Shown piece by piece: positions 9,987 through 21,314 of a stretch of DNA of 64,000 nucleotides. Positions within the stretch are counted from its first letter, which is position 1. Each line of letters opens with the position of its first letter. The notes below the pieces were generated by a model that had not been told where the DNA came from, ran no database searches, and worked only from the letters and a program-made list of their open reading frames with translations. Source of the stretch: Medicago truncatula (Eukaryota > Streptophyta > Magnoliopsida > Fabales > Fabaceae); NCBI RefSeq assembly GCF_003473485.1, contig NC_053043.1, positions 30,046,576-30,110,575 of the forward strand, given 5' to 3'. The translations under genes and the position numbers were made by a program.

Positions 9987-10209
9987 CTTCAATTTAATCC
10001 TTATATTATGTAAATATAATAAGTAATCCTATAGTACATAAAGTCCATCAATTTAGTTTCTAAATTTTTTTTTTTTGGGAAAGTCTCTACTATTAAAATG
10101 TTAGAGACTAAATTGCTAGATTTGTATATAATTTAGGGATTAAATTGACAAATGTCATATGGTTTAAGACCACTTATTATATTTATATTGTTTGCGGATT
10201 AAATTGAAG
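9987..10209. mobile_element. MITE with long AT-rich inverted repeats
   Basis: ACTTCAATTTAATCC followed by an AT-rich run ending AATATAATAAGT on the left pairs with ACTTATTATATTTATATTG and GGATTAAATTGAAG on the right, giving arms of about 38 bases. Interior phrases TTAGTTTCTAAAT and AGAGACTAAAT are also complementary in part. Non-coding. Confidence 0.55.
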
Positions 10210-10734
10210 ATTTGATAATAGTTTTGAGATCAAATTGACAATTTATTCAAATAAAAATTGTGTGGACAATCATGATTTGCAATAATACCAGTCCCTCATC
10301 ATTAAATAAAGGATTGGAATAGGAAAATTACACATGTACACCTTTCATTACCCACATCACCACTACCATGCTTGAAATTGCTATTTTTCACCCCCACTAT
10401 CACTATGTTCCCCCTTTCTGACTTGACTTGCCTAATCTATCAAAAACAACAGTGAACCTACATAACCGAATTCCTTGCCTGTGGAATTTTTTACTGTCAC
10501 AGCAATCATCCTTAATCAACAGTTGAGATCACTGATACAAGTAGTACTCCAAACTTTAACTCCCTTATACCTCCAGTAAAAAGAACAAGAAAATAGTGAA
10601 GAAAAATCTAGAAAACTAGATCTCCATTTTCATGATTCAAGAGATAAGCAAGTAGTATACCAATAAATAACCCCCCCTCCCACAATCCCAAATTCCAACA
10701 TAACAAAATGATAAAATGGAAAACTAAGTACAAT

Positions 10735-10884
10735 CTATGAAGCACGGATACGGACACGACACGGCGACACAGCTAATTTTTTTAGAAAATCACAAAATGC
10801 AGTGTAAATTATGTGTCGGTGTCGGACACGACACGTGTCTGACACGGGGACACGCCTTATCCAAGGAGTGTCCGTGCTTCATAG
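10735..10884. mobile_element. 150-bp MITE with perfect CTATGAAGCACGGA ends
   Basis: Perfect 14-bp terminal inverted repeats, CTATGAAGCACGGA and TCCGTGCTTCATAG. The interior also carries inverted GC-rich parts (GGACACGACAC). It ends 28 bases beyond the stop codon of the MIZ1-like gene and so probably lies inside that gene's 3' UTR. A more divergent relative is at 12445-12631. Confidence 0.75.
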
Positions 10885-10912
10885 AGTACAGTAAACAGAA
10901 CTTGCATGGCTG

Positions 10913-11704
10913 CTAGACTCTAAGCAAATAAATACTAAGCTCAGGAACACCATTGCTATCAGGATTCATCATATAGAAAGCTTCAGAGTCTCTAGACCCA
11001 ACAATTCTCTCAAACTTTGCCCTCATGTACATAAGTTCACCCTCTTGTTCTGATCCATTATCAGTCCCTGGTATAACACCAGCACCCATTGAAATTGGCT
11101 CCACAGCTTTGAGAATATCCCACTCCTTTTGTCCACATTCTCTTCTGTTAGCAAATCCGCATTTCTTGCCATTGCAATATGTCCTCCACTGAGGCTCTTC
11201 AAGCAACCTTAAGGTTTTCTTCTCAGCTTCTTTCGCCTTGTCACATTCCAGAGCAATTCTTACTGACCCAGATGCCATTTCTCGAACCAAGCCGCTGATC
11301 GGTGTTGCAAGCTCAATCAAAAAGGCTTCTTGGGAAGTTGGATCCTTTTGAAATGCAAAATGTACATGCCCACGTCTGTATCCGAAGAGTGTTCCAACTA
11401 CACGAGAACCAAGGCCGAAAGGCGTGTTCGATCGGTTCTTGCTGAACATGGTGAGAGCTGAGCGAAGCCTTGAAATCGCCACTGCTCTCATCTTCCTCCT
11501 TGTTGCATGGGCACTGGCTGTAGCAACTGATGAAACCTCAGGATCAACAACCTTGTTGTCAACCTCTTTCTTATCCTCCTTCTGAATGAGTGTCGAAAAC
11601 GATTCTGAAGTGTGAGCTTCGCCATCTTCAGTTCCAACCTTGTTTGTCCAATGAAAATGTCTCTTAGAAGACATGTTTGAGCTTCTAGCCATGACTGGAT
11701 TCAT
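10913..11704 (-). CDS. MIZ1-like: MIZU-KUSSEI1-like protein (DUF617 / Mizu-kussei domain)
   Basis: Single-exon gene, 263 aa. Residues about 98-263 form the Mizu-kussei domain. Recognisable parts are RVVGTLFGYRRGHVHFAFQ, FLIELATPISGLVREMASG, VRIALECDK, EPQWRTYCNGKKCGFANRR and the C-terminal end FYMMNPDSNGVPELSIYLLRV (its 21 residues split as MMNPDSNGVPE and LSIYLLRV). Arabidopsis MIZ1 is needed for root hydrotropism and acts at the cytosolic face of the ER; members of the family are plant-specific. Residues 1-95 are polar, low in conservation and may be disordered. Three in-frame ATGs are close together (codons 1, 5, 11); I give the first. A TATATA motif lies 138 bases upstream. Identity to the family is clear, but which paralogue it is cannot be told here. 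Confidence 0.92.
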   Translation of the reverse strand: MNPVMARSSNMSSKRHFHWTNKVGTEDGEAHTSESFSTLIQKEDKKEVDNKVVDPEVSSVATASAHATRRKMRAVAISRLRSALTMFSKNRSNTPFGLGSRVVGTLFGYRRGHVHFAFQKDPTSQEAFLIELATPISGLVREMASGSVRIALECDKAKEAEKKTLRLLEEPQWRTYCNGKKCGFANRRECGQKEWDILKAVEPISMGAGVIPGTDNGSEQEGELMYMRAKFERIVGSRDSEAFYMMNPDSNGVPELSIYLLRV

Positions 11705-11841
11705 ATCAGAAAGTAAAATAAAGGAGAGTCTGCTGTTTAAAGAATAGATGATTGGAGAGACAACAGAGAGATAAAGAATTTAGTGTCTTTCTTTTTAAAT
11801 TAATTGGCTCTCATTGTTGTAATTCTATTCCTTTCCATTGG

Positions 11842-11847
11842 TATATA
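11842..11847 (-). promoter_or_regulatory. TATA box for the MIZ1-like gene
   Basis: TATATA on the minus strand in the context CACTATATACC, 138 bases upstream of the start codon. This spacing would give a 5' UTR of about 100 bases. The interval is pyrimidine-rich (CTCTCTGTTGTCTCTCC), as is common in plant leaders. Confidence 0.5.
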
Positions 11848-12444
11848 GTGAGTGGAAAAGAATCCTGACAAAAAGAACAATGGACAGTCCCTACCAGTAT
11901 ATGTAAGGAAATCAAACAGAGGTAAACTGGGATAGAGTGCATTGTTAATAGAAAAAGAAAGGAATCTAAGGAGACAACGTGTTTGTCATTTCACTTTCTT
12001 GTGGGGTAGGAATTGGGATTGTGCGTTTAACTCTTTTGACTTAGGACCCTAAAATGGTAGAGAGGTTAAATAAAAAAATAAAGCCAAAACAAACAAAATA
12101 CTAAGCTATCACTATTGAAGCAGGACATGCTCCTTAGGAACCCTTCTGCATCTTGTTCTTTAGTGCTAAGGTTGGTCCAAGTGACATCAGGTTAAGAGTT
12201 ACTGAATTATCGTGGCTTGTGTTGGCTGCATAGGCTACATTTCACCAACCTACAAGCTGACACCTCTCTGTTGGCCCCATAAAAAAAGTGTACTATTCTG
12301 TTAACTAGTGTTTCTTCGTTAACAAAAACAAAACTTGCAACCTAACTCAAAATTTGGTCATAAGATTTCAGTTATTAAAGAAGCCTCCTGACTAAAAAAG
12401 ATATAAATCTTTTCCTTAAGTAATTAAAACAAGACCGGCTAAAC
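11848..12444. other. Upstream region of the MIZ1-like gene
   Basis: Presumed promoter and intergenic DNA. No element with clear ends and no coding region was recognised. Confidence 0.4.
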
Positions 12445-12631
12445 CTAAGAAGCACGGATACAAACACCGACATGAATACCGGACACGACACAAACACCAA
12501 ACGCCGACATTGATAATAATTTGAGAAAATGACATAATTTAGTGTAATCATAGGTGTCGCGTCGGTGTCTGATACGGATGCGTGTCCGACACCAAGACAC
12601 ACATAATCCGAAGAGTGTCTGCATTTTATAG
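12445..12631. mobile_element. Diverged copy of the GAAGCACGGA MITE
   Basis: Contains AGAAGCACGGATAC on the left, a TCGGTGTCTGATACGGATGC core and a decayed right end GTGTCTGCATTTTATAG. It is related to the element at 10735-10884 but longer, and its inverted ends no longer match fully. Confidence 0.6.
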
Positions 12632-13780
12632 GGCTAGACAGATGAAACCATTTATAATTTTGAGAGACCTTTTTCTCAACCCCAGATTTCTAAAACACCA
12701 CATGTGTCTAGAAGTATACTTCTGGGTAGAGCATAATTCAGTTTTTGTAGAAAATAATACATTTTCCAAAAGTATACTTCCATAGTGAATTTGAAAGTGG
12801 TAAAAGAAGCTTTCTAATTTCAAATACACTACGGCGGCACGTCTAGGTTAGTGCGCAAGAAAGCTCATTACCATATCTCTTTAACCATAAAACCCTAGAA
12901 TGAGAGCATTTAAATCTGAGTAAAAATGCTTTTAGCTATTTTTAAGTTGTGGGGTTTACCACAGTGATTAGTTAGGCACAAGGATATGCATCCCATGAGC
13001 TTCAGGTACGCTTAAGAAAACCATTGAATCTGAAGGCAGTGTGGAATCTACAAAGATCACATCAGTTTAACACTTCCCCAATTATCAATGCAAGAGCATT
13101 CAAGAGATCATGATTGTATGTATCTGATAGAAGTACACGAATCTAACATCAGCAACGCTAGACATAAAAAAAAAACATTCATGAACTAAGGATGAATGAT
13201 AAACATCGATGACTTTTAATAAATTATTTTAGTTATCAACTTTGTCAATTGCAGACCACAAAAATAACAGTTTGTTTTATTTCACCTATGCAACAGCATT
13301 ATAGCCGCTATTTCACAATATTTTATACAAAATAGCTTATTACAAAACAATTGCAGTTTGTTCAAATTCCGCTACACAACAATGTTATAGCAATGCTATA
13401 GCCTCTATTTAACAACAGATGGTTATAGACTTGCAGTCTTTTTTTAGTAAGTTATAGACTTATAATTATAATAGACTATAATAGGCTGTCACAATCTCAT
13501 ACATTCACTATTTCAAAATTAAGCTAAGAGCTATTAGTGTAGGAAGATACAACTAATGAAATCATTTACATATAATTCTAAATAGACAAGGGATTGAATG
13601 AACTCCATTAATTAATTACATTAACTTACAAATATGTATCACTAACAGAACACAAATGGGGAACACATCTACATAGGCCAGCACAGTAGTGAATGAGTTT
13701 TGTGCAAAATCGAGCTAAATTACCCATAGGTAAGAGTCAGAGATGCTTGCCTATGCTTCAAGAAAATAAAGACCCTAAAG
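12632..13780. other. Intergenic region between the diverged MITE and Dr1
   Basis: No gene recognised. At 13200-13420 there is a decayed repeat built from phrases such as CAACAATGTTATAGCAATGC and GCCGCTATTTCACAATA. Similar text (TGTTAATTGCAGATCGC, TTATCGCCTATGGTGG) recurs in a Dr1 intron at 16270-16400, so both are probably copies of one MITE family. The last part should hold the Dr1 3' UTR. Confidence 0.4.
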
Positions 13781-16534
13781 TTAGTTCTCTAAACTTTGGT
13801 CAGCATCTGGTTGATTGGAAGTAATGGTCCCTCCATTCATTCTAGCACGTGCCTCTGCAAACATCCTTTGCTGCTCTGCTAATGCTTGTTCCTCGGTCAT
13901 CTCAGCTGCGCCACTCCACTTGGCACCTTTTATAGAGTCTTGCTGCAAGGCAACAAATACATCAGAAAATAATTTTACACCAAAGTCAAATCCGTAAACA
14001 ACAGAATTTAACTGATTCAAATTTCACTTGTCCAGTTAATTAATTAATAATATGTGCCCTGCTGCTTATGGGATTGGGGCTCTCACAAGCATTGGAATAA
14101 TAAAATCTAGACCCTGTGTACATTCATACTCATCACTCTTCAATCTCAAAACGCAAACCACAGAACAAGCTGTAAAATTACATTCAAGTTCAATCTATGA
14201 ACTCTAAAACATAGATGACCATACAAACTCCAAGAGATCGATAAATCATAAAGATTTCAATTTCACCAATCAAAAAACCCACGGTAAGGTTAACCCGCTC
14301 ATTAGGACCTGTCCAGTTTATTTGCCTTCGGAATACCGTTTTACGGGCCCTTCTACAATGGATATGATCCCCTCGACCTCACACTGAGAGGTATCTGTAT
14401 CTTTAGGTTGCCTTGCCCACAAGACACAATATATGCCAAGTTGCCTACAATATGGGAACCCAGACTGGTACAAACAGCATTAAGAAAAATCAATCGTAGT
14501 CAGACAGATATCCTAGAAATTCAGCTTCCACTAGTATTATTCGAAGATAATCAGATAAAAGCATTGAACTGGTTCACCAAGAGTACTCTAAATATTTTCA
14601 TAATATAACTCAAAACAATTTGGGAGTGCTTACATCTCCCAATTAATGTAAGTCATGGGTGTGAGTAACAGAATTCATCTCTAACAATGCAAGGCAGGTG
14701 TGCCTAGTTCCTACAACATATCCACAACGGATATGACCCCTGGACCTCATATTGAGAGGTCTTTGTATCTTAAAGCCGCCATGCCCACAGGCCACAGGGC
14801 ACAAATTATGCCATGTTGTCTAATATCACTCAAGCAATTCAAAATGCACATGGATTGTTAGCAATAAACATTTACCACTGTCTCCATCTTGTGCTGTTCA
14901 TATGCTGCATAAACTTCCTCAATGTACTCGCCAAATCCAAGAACCTGATATAAATATGACCAAATCAATAAAAAAAAAGGTAATAACAGACATGTTGTAC
15001 TATCGAAAATCTCATTTTAATGAATGCTTATATAACACAAGGAAACAAAAGTATTTTGTATTTGGAAAACTTATAACTCAGAAATTACAAAGAATATCGT
15101 AATCAATTGTCAATGGGGCCGCCGTGGTGGGTTTAAAAAAAATGCATTGCCATTCCGCCAGAGGGGTTAGTATGTTGTTATGCACCCAGAGGGGCTCGTG
15201 ATCAACTATGATGTGCGACATTTTAGCCTTTCTCTCCTTTAATTTAAAAAAAAAATAACACCCAAACACGAAGAATGGGATTCAAATCCCTGCTTTCGCA
15301 ATAGTGTTTGTAGCAAATACCGCTACATTGTATCATTAAGATGTCAATAAAACAAATGATAGTTAATATGGCTCCCTAAAGAATACTAGCTAATCTACGC
15401 CACTGCACAGATGGCCATCAAACCCAACTACAATGCAAAGAAAAATCAAGAATAACACCATTGAAAAGGATCCACATGAGAAAGATACAAATCAATGCAC
15501 AGAACGTCCAAGAAGAGAGCGTATTATATAAGCAATCAAATTAAAATTGAAAAGGATCCACATCAAAATTTGGAGATTAAATGGTTTGTTCATTAGATGA
15601 ATACCCCTAAAGCTTTCAATACATGCTCAGGTGCAATCGTCCTTCTTTCCTCTCTGTTACATACTTCATTTGACTCTGATGAGACGAGGTTTATGAACTC
15701 TACAATCAGCCAACAAAACTTAATTTAGTATAGAGAAAACTATGATTATAATCCATGAATCATCTATCAAAACTGGATCTAAAACAACACATTTATGGAG
15801 ATTATAGTTGAGATATACAAGCAAACAAAACAAGTTTAGATTTAGATATAAAACAAATTAGCATAAAAAATGTAATATATATTTAACATTCAGCGCCATT
15901 TACAGCTGTGAGATGATATGATATGATATACTCCCTTCGTTACAAATTATAAGCAAAGGTGAATCAAAGAAAGTTGATGTATTTGGACCAAATTTTGAAC
16001 CAAATACATCCATTTTGTTTGACTCACACTTTTGCTTACATTTTCGTAACCGAGTTAGGTCAACCTTCACCACTTTCAAATCAAGCATCCATGTCTTACA
16101 GAAACTAGAAGTGACTTGAAAAAATGTGTAAAATCATCGTCTCAAAAAACATGTGACAGGCAGGAAATCGAAGGCCTGGAGATCCAATACACGGGACAAG
16201 GGTCATCGTTAATATTTTAAATTTGTAAATAAAAATAAGTAGATAATTATGCAGCCAAAGAACTATCATAATTATCAATGTTGTTAATTGCAGATCGCGA
16301 ATTATGACACCCCGCCAAAAATCCGCGATAAACTTATGGTGTTATCGCCTATGGTGGCCGCAAAAATTCAGTTATGGCTTCATTAGTTATAGTGACACTG
16401 AATAATACACACATATATTGAATAAATCTGAAACAAACCAAGGGCAATTAATCACTAAACTAAACTAAAAAAAAAAAAAAAAACTCGAACTAAAATAACT
16501 TTTTAAAAAAAAAATATTGAAAACAAAATCCATC

Positions 16535-16565
<31 letters not shown>

Positions 16566-16811
16566 TTGAAAATCCTGACCTACACAACATTCAATTAACA
16601 AATCCTGGGTATCTCTTGCAACACGCACATCTGGAGGTAACATCTCTTTTATAATTTTCGTCATCGTTGCTGATAACAATAACAAATCAAGTATCAAATA
16701 TATTTCATCAATTTAACCAAAAAAAAATTAACAAAAAAATAAAATAAAAATTATACCTTTAGGTAGCGAAGCATCTTCCTTTGATTTTGCAACAATATCC
16801 ATAGGCTCCAT
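13781..16811 (-). CDS. DR1: Dr1 / negative cofactor 2 subunit beta (NC2-beta)
   Basis: Complement of join 13781..13942, 14876..14944, 15605..15699, 16580..16669, 16757..16811; 156 aa. All junctions are GT-AG and phases fit. The protein reads MEPMDIVAKSKEDASLPK, then ATMTKIIKEMLPPDVRVARD, FINLVSSESNEVCNREERR, TIAPEHVLKALGVLGFGEYI, EEVYAAYEQHKMETV, KWSGAAEMTEEQALAEQQRM and FAEARARMNGG. Residues about 12-95 are the histone fold, which pairs with NC2-alpha; the complex binds TBP on promoters and blocks TFIIA and TFIIB entry. The C-terminal Q/A-rich region corresponds to the TBP-contact and repression part. Length is close to Arabidopsis Dr1 (about 159). A likely 5' UTR intron runs 16836-16924. 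The long introns hold MITE and other repeat copies. Functional assignment is firm. Confidence 0.93.
14320..14815. repeat. Two related repeat copies in the last Dr1 intron
   Basis: About 14350-14450 and 14715-14815 share GGATATGAYCCC, CGACCTCA (GGACCTCA), TTGAGAGGTMTYTGTATCTT, TGCCCACARG and AATATATGCCA (AATTATGCCA) in the same order. They look like two decayed copies of one short interspersed repeat, about 365 bases apart. No target duplication was found. Confidence 0.5.
15930..16055. mobile_element. Short Stowaway-like MITE in a Dr1 intron
   Basis: CTCCCTTCGTTACAAATTAT on the left is partly complementary to the right end ...TTACATTTTCGTAACCGAG, and the arms also share AAGCAAA/TTTGCTT. The interior phrase CAAATTTTGAACCAAATACATC is also found in the MITE at 39663-39787, so both belong to one family. 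About 126 bp. Confidence 0.7.
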
Positions 16812-17537
16812 CTTTGTATTATTATTATGATTAATCTAAAAACAAAGTAATAAGATAATTAATCAAATTATGATTTTAGATCTGAAAATTGAAAAAAGAG
16901 AAAGAAATAAAAAAAAAAACTCACCGATTGAAATTGAGGATAAGAAAAAAGAGAAGAAAGAAGGGATCAACTAATTGAAGATCTAGGAGGATGAAGAAAC
17001 ATGATTGAAGAAGATGAATTTATTGATGAAAACAAGATGAAGAGATGAGGGTTGGTGATGCTTTTAGTTACGTACTGTATGGATAAGAAGGAACCAAACA
17101 ACGAGAAAGAGTTCTTTCTTTCTGCTTCCGTCATCATGCCCTAACTCAACACGCGCTTACTCTGCACGTCATCAATTTGTTGTGGGCCCCATCATATTCA
17201 CACCTCGCAACGCACCCTTCCTTCATTTTTGTAACTTTCTTTGACTTTAATTCTCAAGGGATATTTTTTTTTTTTTTTGGTTTAATTGCATGTTTATCCC
17301 TTATGTTTATTTTAGTTTTCAAGTTGATCCCTTATGTTTTAAAAGTTTTAAGTTGGTCCTTTACGTTTTGAAAATTTCATGTTGGTCCAAAACATTACTG
17401 ACATTGAAATAAGTTAGTCTCTTCCACAACATGATATTGAGTTTAATAAAACTAAAAAAATGTTTTAAAATTGATTTTCTAATTAAAATAAGTTTCATCA
17501 CCCATATTGTCAACCCTTTTTTTTTTAAAGAAATTAA

Positions 17538-17626
17538 TTTGTTTTTTTGTGGTGGCCGAGATTCGAACCCCGGACCTTTGCATATATTATATATTGTCCT
17601 TGTCAATTGAGTTAATCTCACGGGAC
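17538..17626 (-). mobile_element. tRNA-derived SINE with 13-bp target duplication
   Basis: Minus-strand body begins GTCCCGTGAGATTAACTCAA and contains the B-box-like GGGGTTCGAATCTCGG and a closing CCACCACAAAAAA tail. TTAAAGAAATTAA flanks it at 17525-17537 and 17627-17639. Same family as the copy at 7006-7097. Confidence 0.8.
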
Positions 17627-17639
17627 TTAAAGAAATTAA

Positions 17640-18000
17640 ATTAACACGCGCAAAGAAAATCGAACATAAAATTTTAAGAAATAATACATTTTAAGACCAC
17701 CATTAGACTAATTTATGTGGATATACTAAGATTCAACTCTTGTTGCTTTGATTTGTAAAAAGTATTTTAAGGAAATTTGTGTAATCAAATTTTTAAAATC
17801 AATGTAAAATATATTTTGTTGTATTTCTCAACAAATGTCTTTTATTAGCATGATCCATGAATAAATAAACAAAAAAAAAACACTTAGATAATAAGGTATA
17901 CAACAAATGTCTTAATTATATTATTAAAGAATCTATAATAAGAAATAAGAAGTTTTATTTTGAACCTAAAGTTAACGATTTGTTAAAGTAATGATTACAT
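17640..18000. other. AT-rich intergenic stretch
   Basis: No gene or element boundary was recognised. Confidence 0.4.
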
Positions 18001-18840
18001 CAATTTCTATGCAAAAGTTGTCTCTTTGGTTTTGATTCGGTTGGATCTAAGAAGATGGTTGAATAGGTGAGATTCGTTGAATGGAAGTGATTTGGACTTT
18101 GTTCCATCCGTCGCAAGCCTAGCTCTGTTAGGGTCTTTCATAGTGGAAGGGGTTGTGTACTTGCACGTGCTCAAACGCCCAAGTTAGTGAGGGGTTTAAG
18201 ATATTATGCAGTTATAGTATGGGTAAGAAGTGTCACCCTTTCTCCTATCGGATGTGCTTGGTGGTACGAACGTGAATAACTCACGGATAGGTGAGGACTC
18301 GGCCCCTCGGTAAGAAACTCTCAACTTGCACGGTAGTCTAATGAGATTTACGGTGTGTCCATTGTATGGTGTCGTCTACTTAGTGGACTCAGACCCGAAC
18401 CCAAACAGATTGGGCCAGTCCAGAAAAATTACCCCCCAAGCTATGAGCCGAGGGAGTTCAGAGATTGAAGTTTATCTAAGGACCAAACTTCATTTACAAG
18501 GCTATGTCGGACCTCATTGTCTAGGAAACTGGGGATCCCCGTCAGGCTTCGAACATGCCACAGGGTTTTTCGGCGATCTCGCAACCATGGCTTATGGTTG
18601 ACTGTTTTGGGGATTGTCTGAACCTTGTGGACTTTCTTTCGTGGCCCTTCGTCGGGAAGTCTCGAGTTCTTAATGAGGACTTCATCGATCCTTAGTAAGT
18701 GATAATTGCTTCCTTCCGTTGAAGTGGTCATGTCTGAGGTGTAGATGACTCCAGGGACTTGGGAACCCCCGGCTCCCAGGCCCTACCCGCTTATGCTCTA
18801 GTTAGGAAAAATAAGATTTCATATAGGTCCTCAAGAGTTC
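18001..18840. other. Unassigned GC-richer block
   Basis: Base composition is visibly richer in G and C than on both sides. It contains near-perfect text such as CAGACCCGAACCCAAACAG and GGGGATCCCCGTCAGG. Frames of 91 codons (plus, 18326-18601) and 96 codons (minus, 18441-18731) overlap each other, and neither shows a domain I know. It resembles the untranslated part of a retroelement more than a gene. Its edges are not defined. Confidence 0.35.
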
Positions 18841-19424
18841 GCATAAGATGGCAATGTTGCGGAGATTTTTTAATCAAAGTCATCCATTAAAGGTTTTAAC
18901 TTCATGGATGGAAGGGTTATGAATTAAAAGTGGGTCAATAAACCTCACGCCAATGCAATCCAGAACTTCTTGCGGTTATTGGCGGTATGCCATACTGCAA
19001 TACCTGAAGTTGATGAAAAAAATTGTAATGTTTCATATGAAGCTGAGTCACCTGTGATGCAACTTTTATAATTGAAGCTAGGGAACTTGGTTTTGAGTTT
19101 TAAGAAAGGACTCAAACAACTATTTCGTTGCGTGAGTTCAATTCCATACCAGCAGGAAGTATCATTAGAATTTCAAGTTTATGTTCTTACATATCTAATC
19201 TTGGTTCTCTATATCTTGCTAACATTTATCTGCAATTGATACTTGTGTTGTGCATTGCAAGGTGAAGATATGTCACTTTTGCAGGTCCTATAAACTTTTG
19301 AATATATTAGAGTTTAGTAGAGCAATACATTGGTTATCTGGTTAAGGAAATCCAATCTAGCTATTGTAATTTTGACATTTGTCATATTCTTTTTACCCAC
19401 AGAAGAGGTAACAAGGTTGCCCAT

Positions 19425-20540
19425 TGATGTGTATTATCCGCAAGTGCACGATTTTAATCAGAGTAGTAAAAAGTATTGTTCCAACAGGGAGTTGTTTTAA
19501 TTTTTATTCTCTTAATGGTGATTAGCTGAAAGATTAAAGTTTGAAAAGTTTTGATTTTGATTTATGAAAATATATAATAAAAAACGCCTCGGGATTATTG
19601 GTTCGTCATAATGATAAATCTTTCACAATCCAAACCTAATACCTAAATCCTATGTTAAATCTATTTCTAAAGACCGATTTTTCTAAAGCATATCAAAGTT
19701 TCTCTCGAAATCAATGAGTGTGTTTCAATAACAACCACACCTATTCTCATGGTTGATCGTTATTGAAACCCATTAAGTGCGAAACTTTAAGGTCTCAAGG
19801 TTTACTAGACTATTCTCATGTTTCGTAAACCTTGTCTAATCTCACATGTCCAATACTAACCTTCTTCTTTCGATACTTCGGTTAGTATTTGAAATAAGAA
19901 TTAAGAACGGTGAGATTAGATTAGAAAAATAGATTCACATAAAATTAGGGTTCTAGGCTTGACTTGATAGGATCCAACAATCCCAAGACAAAGAAGTCTA
20001 CTCACTCATGTTCATCATAGACATAGAGATTAAGGAGAAGGAGAAGAACATGAAAGTAAATAGCTGAAAATAAAAGTGCAGAATTTTAAAGAATAAGAAA
20101 ATAAGAACTTTTATTCAAAGAAATAGTTGTCACATAAAATTCCCAAGAACAAAACATGAATTATGCAAGTTTGGTGACTCCTCTATTTATAGCTAAAGGA
20201 ACAATATAAAATTGCACTAAATCGGAGCATAAATTTGTACTAAATCGGCGCATAAATTTGCACCAACTCAGAACATATAATTGTACTAAATCTGCACATA
20301 AATTAGCACCAAATCAGCACGTAAATATGGCAGAATTTCCCTCTTTTTAGCTTTCTTCTCAAACAAGCTTTAATCATGCATCTTAATCCATTCTTTTGCT
20401 CAAAGACTCGATCTTTCATAATATTTGATCCTGAAATAAAAACAAAAAAATTTGTAGTAAAATAGTTCTAAAAACAATCTAAATCAAACTAAATTCTATG
20501 AAAATAAACAATGAAGAACCACTAAATTATTGACTTATCA
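19425..20540 (-). repeat. 3' LTR of the gypsy element
   Basis: 1116 bp, bounded by TGATGTGTATTATCCGCAAG and ACTAAATTATTGACTTATCA (plus-strand reading), i.e. TG...CA ends. Its right 540 bases reappear in the 5' LTR remnant. The solo LTR at 51871-53112 opens with the related text ATAACCGCAAGTGCACGG and belongs to a related lineage. Confidence 0.8.
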
Positions 20541-20932
20541 AATTCCCCCATACTTGAATCTTTTTTTGTCCTCAAACAAAAGACATAAACATTAGCAGCA
20601 TCAACAACATATTAACACAAATTAAAAACTTTTGTTTCCTTCAAAGCTTTGTTTTCAGCGAACACTAATTACAATTTCAAGTATTTCTCATGAACCTATT
20701 CAACCCAACAACAAGTTTCAAGTGAGTGTGTGTGTGTGTAGTCCAGCTTTTTCTTGCGCCTGTGTAAGAGATATTATGAGGAAACAGGTTCTAACCTTAA
20801 CACTAAACCAACCGAGAAAAGTTCTTTCTTCATTTCATATAAGAAAGATGGGAATTATTTATGATCTTTTGACAATTACAAGTAAGAAGGAATTACAAAA
20901 GCTACTTTTTTTTTGTTTTTAAGATGACAACA

Positions 20933-21070
20933 CCTTCCCTGGGAAGCCAGTAAGGGCAGCTCCCACCCCCTAAAGTCAATGATGTCTTCTTAAGAGTTTT
21001 TAGGTTAACCAAATCTTCCCTGGGAAGCCAGTGAGGGCAGCTCCTACCCCGCAAGTCAATGGTGTCCCCT
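20933..21070. repeat. Tandem pair of about 75-bp units in gypsy internal region
   Basis: CTTCCCTGGGAAGCCAGTRA, GGGCAGCTCCYACCCC and AAGTCAATGRTGTC occur twice in a row with an intervening AGAGTTTTTAGGTTAACCAA. It lies in the non-coding 3' part of the gypsy element and is probably a local duplication. Confidence 0.7.
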
Positions 21071-21314
21071 ATTTTGCTTCTGACCCTCTTAATAATCAAC
21101 TAGTTTTAGGCACTTGATCATTTGATTAATGTCTTGGTGACCAACCAATTTTGGGCACTTGGTCACCTTGATCTTTTTATTCCCCCACACTAACTTATAC
21201 TACTTTTACTCTGAAAACTTTTAAGGGTCAATTTACCACTAAAGTTAGAACGTGCTCCTTAAAATACCTACCTACATACTTACTCAAAGACTGCAATCTT
21301 GTGCTTTTCTCGAA

